The notes: generated by a model from the sequence alone, not told the origin. DNA of 64,000 nt from Halovibrio variabilis (GCF_007991175.1 NZ_BJXV01000003.1:62001-126000), one strand, 5' to 3'. Shown: positions 26,392 to 36,878, counted from the stretch's first letter. Made by a program: numbers and translations.

Positions 26392-27804
26392 TTATTGTGC
26401 CCCCACTTTATCAGTTGGCAGCGTTGGCCAGCGCATGGGTAGCGCCAAGCGCTCTTCAAGCAGTCGCGCCAGCTTGAGTACAAAATGATCCGCGAAACGT
26501 GAGCCAACCAACTGCACGCCAATAGGCATATCGCCGCTACTGAACCCAGCATTAAGGGAAATAGCGGGTTGCTCGCCCATGTTCCACGGCACGGTATAAG
26601 CAATGTGCTCAAAAGGCTGACGCGGATCATTAGTCGGCGATGGCCACTCAGCCGGAAAGGCGATATTGGGGGTGGTGGGTGAAATCACCGCATCGACCTC
26701 ATCAAATACGCTTTCGGTAGCGCGTCGCATCATCATGGTTTGCTGGAAACCTTGCACCGCGTCTACGCCACTTAAGCGCGCGCCGCCATCGGCCCAGGCT
26801 AAAATGGCAGGCAGTACCTGCTCACGCTCTTCTGCCGAGAGCTTTAACAGCTCGCTCCACTGTCGGGCCTGCCAGAAGTGATCCAGCCCATCCAGCATTT
26901 CGCGGGTCAGTACTGGCGCCAGCGGCACCAGCGTTGCTCCGGCGGCTTCCAAATGCTTTGCGGCCTGTTCCACTTGGTGGCGAATCTCATCATCCAGGGG
27001 CAGACCACACCCCGCCTCCATCATCACTCCCACTCGCAAGCCTTTAATGTCTAACCCTAGATCCATCCAATCGATTTTTTCCGGCGGCAGACGCATCGCA
27101 TCGCGTCGATCCGTACGGGCAAGTGCCGTCATCATCAGCGCGGCATCCTCTATGCAGCGGCTCATGGGCCCGGCACAGCGACCCACATAATACGGATCTA
27201 TGGGTATCCGGCCCAGGGTGGGCTTAAAACCGACGACCCCGCACCACGCCGCTGGCAAGCGTACCGAGCCACCAATATCGGTACCCACATGCAGCGGCCC
27301 AAGTCCTGCGGCGGCCGCCGCGCCCGCCCCCGCGCTTGAACCACCGGTATTACAGGCTAAATCCCAGGGGTTTCGGGTTAAACCATGGAACGACGAGAGA
27401 CCGGATGAGAGCATGCCAAAATCGGGGCAGGTGGTTTTTGCCAACAGCAAGGCATTGTCTTCCGCTAGGCGCGCAGCTGGGGGAGCGTCCTCCGTAGCAG
27501 GTGCTTGCTCACCCAGCCCCGTGCCCACCGGCACCGGCATCCCTTTAGTGGCAATCAACTCTTTAAGGGTGACCGGGACACCATCCAAAGCGCCGTTTGG
27601 CTCGTCTTTTGCCCAGCGTTGGGTGGATGCTTCAGCTGCTTTAATGAAGGCATCGGGCTGATAGGCATACAGCGCGTTAATGTGCGGCTCCCAGCGGTTG
27701 ATATGCTCAACCAGGGCGCCTGCTACCTCACTTGGCGAGAATGTATGGGTTCGGTAGCCCGCTAGCAGCTGCGTGGCGGTTAGTTGGTATGGTTCAGGCA
27801 TCAC
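26392..27804 (-). CDS. Amidase signature family amidase
   Basis: A 470-residue amidase signature hydrolase. The Ser-cisSer-Lys triad is present: Lys81 in P-V-T-L-K-E-L-I, the cis-Ser pair in G-G-S-S-A-G (154-159) and nucleophile Ser180 in G-T-D-I-G-G-S-V-R-L-P-A. The usual glycine-rich core follows. Such enzymes hydrolyse a range of amides to acid and ammonia; substrate not deducible. No signal peptide, so cytoplasmic. It is followed by DUF3311 and the symporter on the same strand after 71 bases, and preceded by a LysR regulator 163 bases upstream, suggesting a regulated uptake-and-hydrolysis unit. Confidence 0.92.
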   Translation of the reverse strand: MMPEPYQLTATQLLAGYRTHTFSPSEVAGALVEHINRWEPHINALYAYQPDAFIKAAEASTQRWAKDEPNGALDGVPVTLKELIATKGMPVPVGTGLGEQAPATEDAPPAARLAEDNALLLAKTTCPDFGMLSSGLSSFHGLTRNPWDLACNTGGSSAGAGAAAAAGLGPLHVGTDIGGSVRLPAAWCGVVGFKPTLGRIPIDPYYVGRCAGPMSRCIEDAALMMTALARTDRRDAMRLPPEKIDWMDLGLDIKGLRVGVMMEAGCGLPLDDEIRHQVEQAAKHLEAAGATLVPLAPVLTREMLDGLDHFWQARQWSELLKLSAEEREQVLPAILAWADGGARLSGVDAVQGFQQTMMMRRATESVFDEVDAVISPTTPNIAFPAEWPSPTNDPRQPFEHIAYTVPWNMGEQPAISLNAGFSSGDMPIGVQLVGSRFADHFVLKLARLLEERLALPMRWPTLPTDKVGAQ

Positions 27805-27967
27805 ATCACCTTTTGCTGTTGTTGTCCGACGGCTGTCATCAGGCAGTCGTTATCAATAAGCTCAGCATGCACCCACACAGCGACCTCTGCTATTTCAATA
27901 TTGACCGCAGAGTGTCCACAATTTGTGTGCACTCCACTCTTTCTAGATCTCTCAGGTTCAAGCCCTT

Positions 27968-28879
27968 TCAGGATGGCGGGTCTTGCCGGGTTTGCAGTGC
28001 ACTCGCCAGCAGCGAAAGGCATGCCTCGGTGGCAAAGCTGCGCTGGCGATGGCGATAAACGCAGAGATCAATCCGCGCTGCTTCGAGCTCTAAAGGAGAT
28101 AGGGGAATGCTGACGAGCTTGCCTAACTGACACTCTCGAGCTACCGCCATCGGCGGCAATACCAGCACACCCGCGCCGTTAAGGGCGAGTGCTTTCTGAG
28201 TTTCCAGCGAGGCAGTCTTGAAGGTAGGGACTAGGGTAACGCCCGCCCGGTGTGCTGCGCGCTCCAGCGCTTGGCGAGCGCCATAGGATTCATCAGGTAG
28301 GATCAGCCGGTGCTCTGCCAAGGTGTGAAGACTCACCTCAGAAGCCGCGGCCAATGGATGGCCTGGAGCCATCACTGCATGGTGGTGCAACTCGGCACTA
28401 GCAAAGGGGACAATGTCATCATGGCGAGGCATAAAGAACGACAGGCCAATATCTGCATCGCCTCGGCGCAGCGCCTCCACCATTTGGCTGGCGCTTGCGA
28501 TCCCGATATCAAAACTCAAATGAGGATAGCGCTGTCCCATTTTGGCTAACGCTGGGGCTAACAGGCCAGCCACAACGCCTTCCGCTACCTGCAAGCTGAC
28601 CCGGCCAGTGCGTAAACCTTTAAGGTCGGCAATATGCTCCTGCACCCGCTCAAGATCACGCAGGGTGCGCTGGGCCTGGGCGGCCAACAGCTCCCCCGCC
28701 GCCGTCAGGCTAATGCCGTTAGGGCCGCGCTCGATGAGCGGTGCGCCAAGCTGGTGTTCAAGTAAATCGATCTGGCGGCTAATCGCCGTGGGGGCGATAT
28801 GCAGCTGGGCGGCAGCTTGGCGCAGTGAACGGCACCGGGCCACAGTATCGAAGTAGCGTAATGCACGCCCACTGATCAT
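27968..28879 (-). CDS. LysR family transcriptional regulator
   Basis: A 303-residue LysR-type regulator. The N-terminal winged helix-turn-helix (about residues 5-65: A-L-R-Y-F-D-T-V-A-R-C-R-S-L-R-Q-A-A) is followed by a linker helix and a periplasmic-binding-like effector domain (about 90-295). AAGGGG precedes the ATG. It lies upstream of the amidase/DUF3311/symporter unit on the same strand, separated by 163 bases, and is the likely regulator of that unit, although LysR genes more often sit divergent to their targets. Inducer unknown. Confidence 0.92.
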   Translation of the reverse strand: MISGRALRYFDTVARCRSLRQAAAQLHIAPTAISRQIDLLEHQLGAPLIERGPNGISLTAAGELLAAQAQRTLRDLERVQEHIADLKGLRTGRVSLQVAEGVVAGLLAPALAKMGQRYPHLSFDIGIASASQMVEALRRGDADIGLSFFMPRHDDIVPFASAELHHHAVMAPGHPLAAASEVSLHTLAEHRLILPDESYGARQALERAAHRAGVTLVPTFKTASLETQKALALNGAGVLVLPPMAVARECQLGKLVSIPLSPLELEAARIDLCVYRHRQRSFATEACLSLLASALQTRQDPPS

Positions 28880-28888
28880 AAGCGCCCC

Positions 28889-29365
28889 TTAAAGCCCCAA
28901 CTGTCGTGACATCACGGTGACGGTTTCGCCCCGATACTCAAGGCTTTCTAACTCCTGCCACCCCAGCCGTCGATAAAGCGACTGTTGATCAGGGGTATAG
29001 AGATAGAAGCGCTCAAGGCCTTTCGCGGTTGCTTCGGTTTCTACCTGGCGCACCAACGCAGAGGCAATACCCTGCCCCCGCCATTCGGGCACGACAAATA
29101 CTGAGGCCAGCCAGGGGGTAAATTCGCGGCGAATACTCATATCATCGGCAATGAGGCTGGCGGTGCCAATTGGTGTTTCGCCTTGCATGGCCACAAAAAT
29201 GGAAGGCACGCCAGCCTGTCCACAATTGGCCTTAGTACGTTCAATGGCTTGTTCTAGTGTGAGCCCTGGGTGTAAATGCCCCCAGGCTGCAAATGTCCAG
29301 CCTGCGACTACTGCACCGATAGAGTCGTCGGCCCTTAGCCGCTTGAGGATGATATCGCTTTGCAT
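28889..29365 (-). CDS. GNAT family N-acetyltransferase
   Basis: A 158-residue GNAT protein. The acetyl-CoA motif A is visible as V-F-V-V-P-E-W-R-G-Q-G-I-A-S-A-L-V (about 88-104), and motif B includes F-Y-L-Y-T-P-D-Q-Q-S-L-Y-R-R-L-G-W. Small soluble acetyltransferase of unknown substrate. It ends nine bases before the LysR start on the same strand, so the two may be co-transcribed. An 8-bp inverted repeat CCTTATTT/AAATAAGG lies upstream (29379-29418) and could be a regulatory site. Confidence 0.88.
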   Translation of the reverse strand: MQSDIILKRLRADDSIGAVVAGWTFAAWGHLHPGLTLEQAIERTKANCGQAGVPSIFVAMQGETPIGTASLIADDMSIRREFTPWLASVFVVPEWRGQGIASALVRQVETEATAKGLERFYLYTPDQQSLYRRLGWQELESLEYRGETVTVMSRQLGL

Positions 29366-29425
29366 AAATGGCGCCCCGCCTTATTTAGCAGAAGCGAATA
29401 CATTAGCGACAAATAAGGTGTAGCG

Positions 29426-30115
29426 CTATAGCGCGTCAAGCCAGGGAGTGGCAAACGGCTGCCCCCACTTATCGCCGTGTACCAGTTCACTTAATGGCAG
29501 GCGGGAACGCCAGCCTTTCGCTTCAAGCTCCGGCTGGTCTAAAAACTCGCTCACGTAGCCAAGGCAGAGATACGCCAGCGGATAAACGTGCTCAGGCAGG
29601 TTCAACGCTGTGCTTAGCTGCTGCTGATCGAGAATACTCACCCAGCCGACACCAACACCTTCCGCACGCGCGGCCAGCCAGAGATTTTGCACCGCTAAAC
29701 ACGTGCTGAAAAGGTCGATTTCTACAATGCTATTGCGCCCCAGCACATGGGGGCCGCCCCGGCTGCGGTCGCAGGTAATGCAAAGGTTCAACGGGCTTTC
29801 CATAATACCTTGCAGTTTAAGGCTGCGATAACGCTCTTTACGCTCGCCTTCAAAGCGCTCGGCGGCCTTCTGGTTCTCCTGCTCGAACATCGTCAGCACC
29901 GTTTCCCTGACGTCGCGACTTTCAATCACAATAAAATCCCAAGGCTGCATAAACCCCACCGAGGGCGCATGATGCGCGGCCTCCAACAGGCGGTTCAGCA
30001 CTTCAGGGGGAATCGGGTCGGGCAGAAACTGCGAGCGCACATCGCGCCGCTCGTGTATGGCGCGGTAGAGCCCACGCCGCTCTGCATCGGAAAAACGGTG
30101 GTTCGAGGTGGTCAT
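29426..30115 (-). CDS. bluB: 5,6-dimethylbenzimidazole synthase
   Basis: A 229-residue nitroreductase-fold protein matching BluB, which fragments reduced FMN with oxygen to make dimethylbenzimidazole, the lower ligand of cobalamin. Features: Y-R-A-I-H-E-R-R-D-V-R-S-Q-F (17-30), H-H-A-P-S-V-G-F-M-Q-P-W-D-F (48-61) and G-V-G-V-G-W-V-S-I-L (about 152-161). Length is normal. The ATG has no strong ribosome-binding site. It is separate from any cobalamin genes in this window, as often seen for bluB, and its neighbours on both sides are GNAT genes. Other nitroreductases share the fold, but the R-R-D-V-R-S-Q-F segment favours BluB. Confidence 0.9.
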   Translation of the reverse strand: MTTSNHRFSDAERRGLYRAIHERRDVRSQFLPDPIPPEVLNRLLEAAHHAPSVGFMQPWDFIVIESRDVRETVLTMFEQENQKAAERFEGERKERYRSLKLQGIMESPLNLCITCDRSRGGPHVLGRNSIVEIDLFSTCLAVQNLWLAARAEGVGVGWVSILDQQQLSTALNLPEHVYPLAYLCLGYVSEFLDQPELEAKGWRSRLPLSELVHGDKWGQPFATPWLDAL

Positions 30116-30152
30116 TGCGCTGTTCAGGCCTTTTGGCTAATCGACTTTATCG

Positions 30153-30578
30153 TTATAGGATACGCCGCTCCATATAGTGAGTCCCGCCTTCTGTTTTACA
30201 CACGCGAAATCCCATACGTTCGTATAGCGCTATTGCTGGGTTGATACAAAACACACGCAGCCGAAGCAAGCGGATACCCGACTGTTGGGCAATTTCCTCC
30301 GTGTAGCGAATGGCCGTTGTGCCTAAGCCTTGTCGCTGCCATGTTCGATCAATCTGCAACTCTCGAATGTAGTAGGCATTTCCATCGTGATTTATACATA
30401 GCAGCCCCACTCGTGACGCGTTTATGACTAACTCGTAGCTGTCTAACTCGCCCCAGTCTTTATCGAACAAGGCGGGATTCCAGCGCATACCCAGCTGCTG
30501 ATAGTAATCAGACATATTTTGACGAATTATTTTTTCCGCGAACGCCTTGTCGTTAGTAGGCCGAATAATAGGCGTCAT
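30153..30578 (-). CDS. GNAT family N-acetyltransferase
   Basis: A 141-residue acetyltransferase with motif A, R-T-W-Q-R-Q-G-L-G-T-T-A-I-R-Y, and a typical end, Y-E-R-M-G-F-R-V-C-K-T-E-G-G-T-H-Y-M-E-R. I chose the ATG at 30578, with AGGAA upstream, over an in-frame start at 30617 that adds 13 unlikely residues. Substrate unknown. It lies alone between bluB and the arginine succinyltransferase operon. Confidence 0.85.
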   Translation of the reverse strand: MTPIIRPTNDKAFAEKIIRQNMSDYYQQLGMRWNPALFDKDWGELDSYELVINASRVGLLCINHDGNAYYIRELQIDRTWQRQGLGTTAIRYTEEIAQQSGIRLLRLRVFCINPAIALYERMGFRVCKTEGGTHYMERRIL

Positions 30579-30658
30579 ATCTCGATTCCTGGTGCTGTTT
30601 TCACGAGTTTGTCGCAAGCAGTGCTTTGACGCTTTAGCTCCCGATCAGCCAGTCAACC

Positions 30659-32026
30659 CTACCCCAATTGAAACGGGTAAACCGAGCCAATTCTCAATAG
30701 CTGGGTGAGTTCATCCAGAGCAGCAAGCGATTCCTCCGCCAGCTGCGGATCAACCAGATCATCAGGCGCGAGACAGTCGCGGTAGTGACGCTCCACCCAG
30801 GCGGTTAGGTCATCATAAAGCGCATCGGTGAGCAGCACGCGGCCGGTGAGCGCGGCGCGTTCAGCCTCCGTCAGCACCACCCTCAGGCGCAGGCAAGCGG
30901 GGCCGCCGCCGTTGCGCATGCTCTGCTTAACGTCTTTGACGATCACTTCGCTAATGGGGTTATTGCCCGCCAGCAAATAGTCCTGAATAGTGCGCCATAC
31001 TGCTTCGCGCTCCTGGCATTCACCGGGCACTACCAGGGTCATAGTGCCGTCCGGGTTGGAGAGCAACTGGGAGTTGAATAGATATGAGGCGACAGCATCT
31101 TCCATGCTCACCGCCTCAAGCGGCACCCGAACAGGAATAAGAGGCGTGGCCATTTTGGCGCGCAGCTCCTCGAGCGTGCCCTCTTCGTCCAGAAAAGCCA
31201 TTTCGTGATAGAGCAGCACAGGACCATTGCCGACCGCGATCACATCGTTATGGAAGACGCCCGCGTCGATGGCCTCCGGATGCTGCTGGGCAAATACCGT
31301 TTGTGCATCACTTAACCCGTGCTGACGGGCTACCGCCTGGCTAGCCTCCAAGGTTTGGCGGGCAGGATAACGCTTGGGCTCACGCACCCCGCTACGCACG
31401 TCACCAAACGCCTGGCGACCATACACGAATAAATGCACACCCGGTTCGCCGTGCTCACCGCATAATCGAGTGTGGTTGGCCGCGCCTTCATCAGAAAAGG
31501 CAGGCGTCGCGGGCAGCACCGGATGGTGGGCGAAATGCTGTTCGTCGCGGAAAATTGCCTGCAGCACGCGACCGGTGGTTTGGGGCTCTAAATAGCGGTG
31601 AAAGCTCGACTGCAAATTGGCCGGGGTAAAGTGCACGCGGCCATCCTGCGCATCAATGCTGGGCGTCACGGTACCTGCGTTAGCCGTCCACATACTGGAG
31701 GCAGAGCAGACCGCCCGCAGTAGTTGCGGCGCCTCACGAGCAGCGCGGGCCAGCACGTCGCTATTGCTGCCGCTAAAGCCTAGGTCGCGCAACGCGCCGA
31801 TATCTGGGCGCTGTTGGGGGGGGAGTACTCCCTGGGCGTAGCCCGCCTCCATCAAGGATTTCATTTTAAGCAGTCCCTGCAGCGCCCCTTCTTTGGGGTT
31901 GGACACCAAGCCACCGTGGCTCATGGAAGCCACGTTGCCCACCGCCAGCCCTGAGTAGTTGTGGGTCGGGCCGACCAGGCCATCGAAATTGACTTCCCGG
32001 ACGCCGCCTAGTGACGCGGTACTCAT
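30659..32026 (-). CDS. astB: N-succinylarginine dihydrolase
   Basis: A 455-residue enzyme that converts N2-succinylarginine to succinylornithine, ammonia and CO2, the second step of the arginine succinyltransferase (AST/Aru) pathway. It opens [17 protein letters not shown] (11-27), as expected. The catalytic cysteine is Cys378 in [11 protein letters not shown], with a conserved His in F-H-N-D-V-I (about 259). It is the last gene of aruC-F-G-D-B and overlaps astD by four bases. The last pathway enzyme, succinylglutamate desuccinylase (AstE), is not seen next to it. Confidence 0.96.
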   Translation of the reverse strand: MSTASLGGVREVNFDGLVGPTHNYSGLAVGNVASMSHGGLVSNPKEGALQGLLKMKSLMEAGYAQGVLPPQQRPDIGALRDLGFSGSNSDVLARAAREAPQLLRAVCSASSMWTANAGTVTPSIDAQDGRVHFTPANLQSSFHRYLEPQTTGRVLQAIFRDEQHFAHHPVLPATPAFSDEGAANHTRLCGEHGEPGVHLFVYGRQAFGDVRSGVREPKRYPARQTLEASQAVARQHGLSDAQTVFAQQHPEAIDAGVFHNDVIAVGNGPVLLYHEMAFLDEEGTLEELRAKMATPLIPVRVPLEAVSMEDAVASYLFNSQLLSNPDGTMTLVVPGECQEREAVWRTIQDYLLAGNNPISEVIVKDVKQSMRNGGGPACLRLRVVLTEAERAALTGRVLLTDALYDDLTAWVERHYRDCLAPDDLVDPQLAEESLAALDELTQLLRIGSVYPFQLG

Positions 32027-33495
32027 AGACTGACTCCCGGCGGCAGGGTCTCGGGCATTTCCAGGCTATCGGCTTCCATGGAAGCGACCGGATAGGCACA
32101 GTAGTCCGCCGCATAGAAAGCGCTGGGACGGTGGTTGCCGCTGTCACCTACGCCACCGAAGGGCGCATCGCCGGAAGCACCGGTGGTTTGGCGGTTCCAG
32201 TTCACGATGCCCGCGCGAATTTTCAACAAAAAGTCATCCCAGTCGGCTCTATCGCCGCCAATCAGCCCGGCGGAAAGTCCATAGCGAGTGTTGTTGGCAA
32301 GGGCCAGGGCTTCATCCCAATCGCGATAGCGGTGGATTTTCAGCAACGGGCCGAAATGCTCCTCGTCAGGGACGTCCAACCCGGTTACGTCAATTAAGGC
32401 AGGGCTTAACAGGCTGGTATGCTTTTTCAGGCGCTGCATGCGATTGATTACCGTGCCGCCCATGGCTTCCAGCTCTTCTTGAGCTTTCAGCAGACCATCG
32501 GCGGCGGCCACGCTCACCAAACCGCCGTAAAACGGCGCAGGATTTTCCTCAAACTGACCCGCCACGTGCAGCTTGGCGATCGCCTCAGAAAGCGCATCAA
32601 TCAAGCGGTCGCCTACCTCGCCCTGGGGTACCATCAAACGACGGGCGCAGGTGCAGCGCTGGCCGCCCGAGAGAAATGCCGACTGCAAAATAGCCAGCAC
32701 CGCTGCCCGCTGGTCGTCGACCCCCTTCACCACCAGCGGGTTATTGCCGCCCAGTTCCAGCGCGAGGATTTTATCCAGTTGACCGGCAAACTGCTGGTGC
32801 AGCATACCGCCTACTTTGGCGCTGCCGGTAAACAGTAGACCATCAATATCGGGGTTGCCTGCCAGCGCCTGGCCTACTGACACACCGCCCTGCACCAGGT
32901 TGATCACTCCCGCCGGTAGTCCCGCTTCCAGCCAGCACTGCAACGTCAGGTCAGCGGTGAGTGGTGTTTGGTCGCTGGGCTTGAAGACCACCGTGTTGCC
33001 CGCCAATAGCGCGGGCACCATATGGCCGTTAGGCAGATGGCCAGGGAAGTTATAGGGGCCAAACACCGCCATGACACCATGAGGACGGTGACGCAAGACA
33101 GCATGGGTGCTTCCAACGACCTTTTCCCGCTCGCCGGTACGCTCGTTATACGCTTTTACAGAGAGCGCTACCTTGCCCACCATCGCGCCCACTTCGGTGC
33201 GCGCTTCCCACAAGGGCTTACCAGTTTCTGCAGCAATCGCCAGGGCCAGCGCTTCGCCGCGCGTTTTGAGCACCTCGGCAAATCGCTCGACCAGCGACTG
33301 GCGCTCGGCAAAAGGCTTGCGTGCCCAGCCAGGGAAAGCGCTGCGGGCAGCCTTCACTGCGGCCGTGACCTGGTCGGCGCTGGCCGTCGCGGCTTGCCAT
33401 AACGGCTGGCCGGAAACAGGGTCGTGCTTGTTCAACGGCTCTGCGTCACCTGCGATCCAGGCGCCATTGATCAGTTGCTGCTGCTGGGCGTGCAT
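32023..33495 (-). CDS. astD: N-succinylglutamate 5-semialdehyde dehydrogenase
   Basis: A 490-residue aldehyde dehydrogenase of the AST pathway, oxidising succinylglutamate semialdehyde with NAD. The catalytic Cys is in [10 protein letters not shown], the general-base Glu in [10 protein letters not shown] and the nucleotide-binding turn in [10 protein letters not shown]. The ATG at 33495 follows AGGAG and begins [13 protein letters not shown], the usual N-terminus; a start at 33555 would run back into the upstream gene. It overlaps astB by four bases and follows aruG after 22 bases. Confidence 0.96.
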   Translation of the reverse strand: MHAQQQQLINGAWIAGDAEPLNKHDPVSGQPLWQAATASADQVTAAVKAARSAFPGWARKPFAERQSLVERFAEVLKTRGEALALAIAAETGKPLWEARTEVGAMVGKVALSVKAYNERTGEREKVVGSTHAVLRHRPHGVMAVFGPYNFPGHLPNGHMVPALLAGNTVVFKPSDQTPLTADLTLQCWLEAGLPAGVINLVQGGVSVGQALAGNPDIDGLLFTGSAKVGGMLHQQFAGQLDKILALELGGNNPLVVKGVDDQRAAVLAILQSAFLSGGQRCTCARRLMVPQGEVGDRLIDALSEAIAKLHVAGQFEENPAPFYGGLVSVAAADGLLKAQEELEAMGGTVINRMQRLKKHTSLLSPALIDVTGLDVPDEEHFGPLLKIHRYRDWDEALALANNTRYGLSAGLIGGDRADWDDFLLKIRAGIVNWNRQTTGASGDAPFGGVGDSGNHRPSAFYAADYCAYPVASMEADSLEMPETLPPGVSL

Positions 33496-33517
33496 AAAAC
33501 TCTCCTGTAAACGTCGC

Positions 33518-34549
33518 CTAGGTTTCAAGTAGCCGTAGGGTATCGCCGGTGGCAACGCCTAAGCGCTGCGCTTCTTGTTCACTCAGCACGATGGTGTTGT
33601 CTTCGCTGGGCGCGCGACCGATCCAACTGGCGGTAAAGCTGAGCATGTAGGTGGTGGCCGCCAGCCAGCGGCTGACGCTCTCTTGCGGCGCGCTTGTCGA
33701 GACTTCCACCTGACAGAGCCGCGAATTGCGGATAGCCCGCACGTCATCGATGTAGGCTTCCACCGTGGGGCCACCGTCGAAAATATCGATATAGCCTTCC
33801 CAGCGTAGCCCCTCTTTTTTAAGCATCTCCAGCGCTGGGCGGGTATGCCGATGCACCTGACCAATACAGGCCCGGGCTTCTTCAGCCATAAAGGTGGTGT
33901 AAATGGGGAACTTGGGCATCAACTCGCCGATAAAGCTCTTCTGTCCCAGGCCGGTCAAGCGATCCGCCTCGTTAAAATCCATGGGAAAGAAGTGTTTTCC
34001 CAGGCTCTCCCAAAAGGGACTGGTATTGTTTTCGTCGAACACACCGCGCATTTCCGCTAACACTTTATTGGGGAAATGGTCGCGAAACTGAGCCATAAAC
34101 AGCCAGCGCGCCTTGGAGAGCAGTGCGCCGTTACGCAGATGCTTATTAGCTTCACCGCGATACTCGGGGCGCAGAAAAAGCGAGCACACTTCGGCGTCGC
34201 CGGTGTGGTCGGAACTTAAAAACAGCGTATCAATGGTGCGGTGCAAATCCAGCTGTATGGAGGAGTGCGCTAAAGTGCCCAATCGGTAATTATAAAACGG
34301 CACTTCGCGGCCCACCTGCCCCTCAATGGCGCAGCACCCGGCCAGCTCGCCGCTCGCTTCATCTTCCAGCACAAAGAAGTAGAGCCGGTCATCCACCGGC
34401 GTGCGCTCTTCAAAGGCACTGGCGGCGGCTTCAATCTTACCGGCTAAAAACTCGCGGTTATCCGGCAGTGAGGTAAAGCCAACGCCCGCCTGCTGCGCAA
34501 GCGCCTGGAGCCCATCCAAATCATCGCGGGCAATGGGTCGAATGCGCAT
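33518..34549 (-). CDS. aruG: Arginine/ornithine N-succinyltransferase, beta-type subunit
   Basis: A 343-residue arginine N-succinyltransferase of the AstA family that uses succinyl-CoA to succinylate the alpha-amino group of arginine. Typical blocks: S-L-F-L-R-P-E-Y-R-G (about 124-133), F-W-E-S-L-G-K-H-F-F-P-M-D-F (about 183-196) and I-D-I-F-D-G-G-P-T-V-E-A-Y (about 258-270). It follows a paralogous AstA-family gene (aruF), sharing one base of the stop/start TAATG; two subunits instead of one AstA is the Pseudomonas arrangement. GGAGAA precedes the ATG. Alpha/beta naming is by gene order. Confidence 0.94.
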   Translation of the reverse strand: MRIRPIARDDLDGLQALAQQAGVGFTSLPDNREFLAGKIEAAASAFEERTPVDDRLYFFVLEDEASGELAGCCAIEGQVGREVPFYNYRLGTLAHSSIQLDLHRTIDTLFLSSDHTGDAEVCSLFLRPEYRGEANKHLRNGALLSKARWLFMAQFRDHFPNKVLAEMRGVFDENNTSPFWESLGKHFFPMDFNEADRLTGLGQKSFIGELMPKFPIYTTFMAEEARACIGQVHRHTRPALEMLKKEGLRWEGYIDIFDGGPTVEAYIDDVRAIRNSRLCQVEVSTSAPQESVSRWLAATTYMLSFTASWIGRAPSEDNTIVLSEQEAQRLGVATGDTLRLLET

Positions 34550-35613
34550 TACATTTCTCCTTCATCGAGCGCGTCTACCGCGGCGGGTAGCGTCAGCGGC
34601 GCGGCAAGCACCGCCCGCCCTTCCGTGACGCCCAACCGCTCGGCGTGCTCGGGGGAAAGCATCAGTTGCCCCGTAGGGGATAACGCATAACGCGCGACGA
34701 TACAGCGGAACTCACCGAGCTTTTGATTGGCAACCAGCGCGGGTTCGGCATCGGGCAACGCGTGTTCAGGGCGAATGCGTACCGGGTGCCAGGCGGCACT
34801 GCGGAAGGTTTCCAACCGCTCGCGCTCGGCTTTGACAATCGGCCCGGCGTCGAAAATATCCACATGCCGGGAGCGCACAAAGCCCTCCGCCAGCATCTCC
34901 TCCAGCGCCTCTTCGTGGGCAGGGTGCTCCCGGCCAATCGCTGCCCGCGCCTGGGGCGTTAGCAGCGGCAAATAAAGTGGGAATTGGGGCATCACTTCAG
35001 CGATAAAGCTTTTCGAGCGCACTCCGGCAATGTGATTAATATCCTGGAAGCTGCGGGCAAAAAAGTGCCGCCCTACGCTCTCCCAGAACGGCGATTCGCC
35101 GCGGGTATCCAAATAGCCGGGAAACGCCACCGCTAAGATGCGCGAAAAGCGTTCTGGGTATTGGGCAATAAACATCAGCCGCGCCCGGCGCAAAAGGCTT
35201 TCGGCGCTGGTGCCTTTGTAGCGCGGGTTTAGCGAAAAGGCGCACAGCAGGGTGGCATCCGAGACTTCATGGGAAAGCGCTAACGTCTGCACTTCGCGGC
35301 GAACGTTCAACTGCTGGGAAGCGTGAATCAGCGTCTCTTGGCGATAGGTGTAGTAAGCCTCATTAGCGCCCGCCTGGGCGCGAATGGTGGCCGTACCGAG
35401 CACTTCCTCGCGACTGTCGTCCGCCAGCACAAACGTATAGTGCTCATCTTCTGGAAACTCAACGTCGCCGTTAAAGGCATCCTGGGAGCGCGCAATACGC
35501 TCCTGGAGCCGTTCACGATTGGCGGGCAAGTTGGTAAGTTTAGGCACCGCGTGCTCGGCTAATTGCTCCAGCGCCATAAGGTCAGCCGCTTTAACGGGTC
35601 GAACTACCAGCAT
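34549..35613 (-). CDS. aruF: Arginine/ornithine N-succinyltransferase, alpha-type subunit
   Basis: A paralogue of the downstream subunit with the same blocks: A-F-S-L-N-P-R-Y-K-G, P-F-W-E-S-V-G-R-H-F-F-A-R-S-F and V-D-I-F-D-A-G-P-I-V. The pair should form the arginine/ornithine succinyltransferase. I chose the ATG at 35613 (M-L-V-V-R-P-V-K-A-A-D-L) because AGGGGG lies at good spacing and homologues start there; an ATG at 35667, in an ATGA overlap with aruC, would add 18 residues and remains possible. One base is shared with aruG. Confidence 0.93.
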   Translation of the reverse strand: MLVVRPVKAADLMALEQLAEHAVPKLTNLPANRERLQERIARSQDAFNGDVEFPEDEHYTFVLADDSREEVLGTATIRAQAGANEAYYTYRQETLIHASQQLNVRREVQTLALSHEVSDATLLCAFSLNPRYKGTSAESLLRRARLMFIAQYPERFSRILAVAFPGYLDTRGESPFWESVGRHFFARSFQDINHIAGVRSKSFIAEVMPQFPLYLPLLTPQARAAIGREHPAHEEALEEMLAEGFVRSRHVDIFDAGPIVKAERERLETFRSAAWHPVRIRPEHALPDAEPALVANQKLGEFRCIVARYALSPTGQLMLSPEHAERLGVTEGRAVLAAPLTLPAAVDALDEGEM

Positions 35614-35663
35614 TCTCGACGCCCCCTGTTGAGTTAAGACGGTAACCGCTGCGGTTTGCTCAC

Positions 35664-36878
35664 TCATGCGGTTGCAACTAACCGCTCAATCGCGCGCTCT
35701 AGGCGGGCCATGCCCTCGGCAATATCCGCTTCAGGAATCACCAGGGAGGGCGCCATGCGCAGTACGTTCGGCCCGGCAATCAGCGCCATCAACCCCTCTT
35801 CGATAGCGAGCGGTAGAATGTCTTTGGCGCGGCCTTCATAGGCATCCGACATCTGGGCGCCTATCAGCAAGCCCATACCGCGAATCTCTTTAAACACGCC
35901 GTGCTTGCGGTTGATGGTTTCCAAGTGCTCGCGGAACAGATCATGGCGATGTTTAACGCCGGCAAGCACCTCCGGGGTATCGATAAATTCAACCGCCGCC
36001 AGCGCCACCGCAGACGCCAACGCATTGCCGCCGTAGGTGGAACCGTGGGTGCCAATCGCCAGCGATTTAGCTACCGCATCGGTCGCCAGCATGGCGCCAA
36101 TAGGGAAACCGCCGCCCAGGGATTTTGCACTGGTGAGAATATCCGGCGTAATACCATAGTTCTTATAGGCGTAGAGCTCGCCGCTACGGCCCACGCCGGT
36201 TTGCACTTCGTCGAAAATCAGCAGCGCGTTGTGTTCGTCGCACAGGTCGCGCAGGCCCTGAAGGAATGCTTGCGTGCCGGGTACGATACCGCCCTCGCCC
36301 TGCATCGGTTCAACCATAATCGCGCAGGTGTCGTCGCCAACCAGCTTGCGCACGCTCTCCAGATCATTGTAATCGGCATGCAGGATGCCGCCGGGCACCG
36401 GGCCAAAGCCCTGGGAGTACTTGGGCTGACCGCCAACGCTAACGGTGAAGAAGGTGCGGCCATGGAAAGATTGATAAAACGAGATGATCTTATCTTTATG
36501 CTCACCGTGGTGATCCACCGCCCAGCGGCGCGCCAGCTTCAGCGCGGCTTCGTTGGCTTCACCGCCGGAGGAGCATAAGAACACCTTATCGGCGAAGGTG
36601 CGCTCGACCAGCGATTTGGCCAGGTTCAGCGCTGGCTCGTTGGTAAACACGTTGGAGAGATGCCAGAGCTTCTCGCCCTGCTCTTTCAGCGCATTGACCA
36701 GCACTGGGTGGCAATGGCCTAGTGAGTTCACCGCAATACCGCCGGCGAAGTCGATATATTCACGCCCTTCTTGGTCCCACAAGCGGCTACCTTCACCGCG
36801 CACCGGAATGACCTGCTGCGGGGCGTAGTTGGGCGTCATGTAGTGATCGAAATCCTGACGGCTTGGGGTATGGCTCAT
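35664..36878 (-). CDS. aruC: Succinylornithine/acetylornithine aminotransferase
   Basis: A 404-residue class III PLP aminotransferase that turns succinylornithine plus 2-oxoglutarate into succinylglutamate semialdehyde plus glutamate; such enzymes also serve acetylornithine. PLP lysine in [13 protein letters not shown]; cofactor-binding [11 protein letters not shown] and [10 protein letters not shown] are intact. It leads the operon aruC-F-G-D-B, the same order as in Pseudomonas, and the whole unit appears to be one transcript because spacings downstream are 22 bases or overlaps. No ArgR or other regulator is adjacent. Confidence 0.95.
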   Translation of the reverse strand: MSHTPSRQDFDHYMTPNYAPQQVIPVRGEGSRLWDQEGREYIDFAGGIAVNSLGHCHPVLVNALKEQGEKLWHLSNVFTNEPALNLAKSLVERTFADKVFLCSSGGEANEAALKLARRWAVDHHGEHKDKIISFYQSFHGRTFFTVSVGGQPKYSQGFGPVPGGILHADYNDLESVRKLVGDDTCAIMVEPMQGEGGIVPGTQAFLQGLRDLCDEHNALLIFDEVQTGVGRSGELYAYKNYGITPDILTSAKSLGGGFPIGAMLATDAVAKSLAIGTHGSTYGGNALASAVALAAVEFIDTPEVLAGVKHRHDLFREHLETINRKHGVFKEIRGMGLLIGAQMSDAYEGRAKDILPLAIEEGLMALIAGPNVLRMAPSLVIPEADIAEGMARLERAIERLVATA

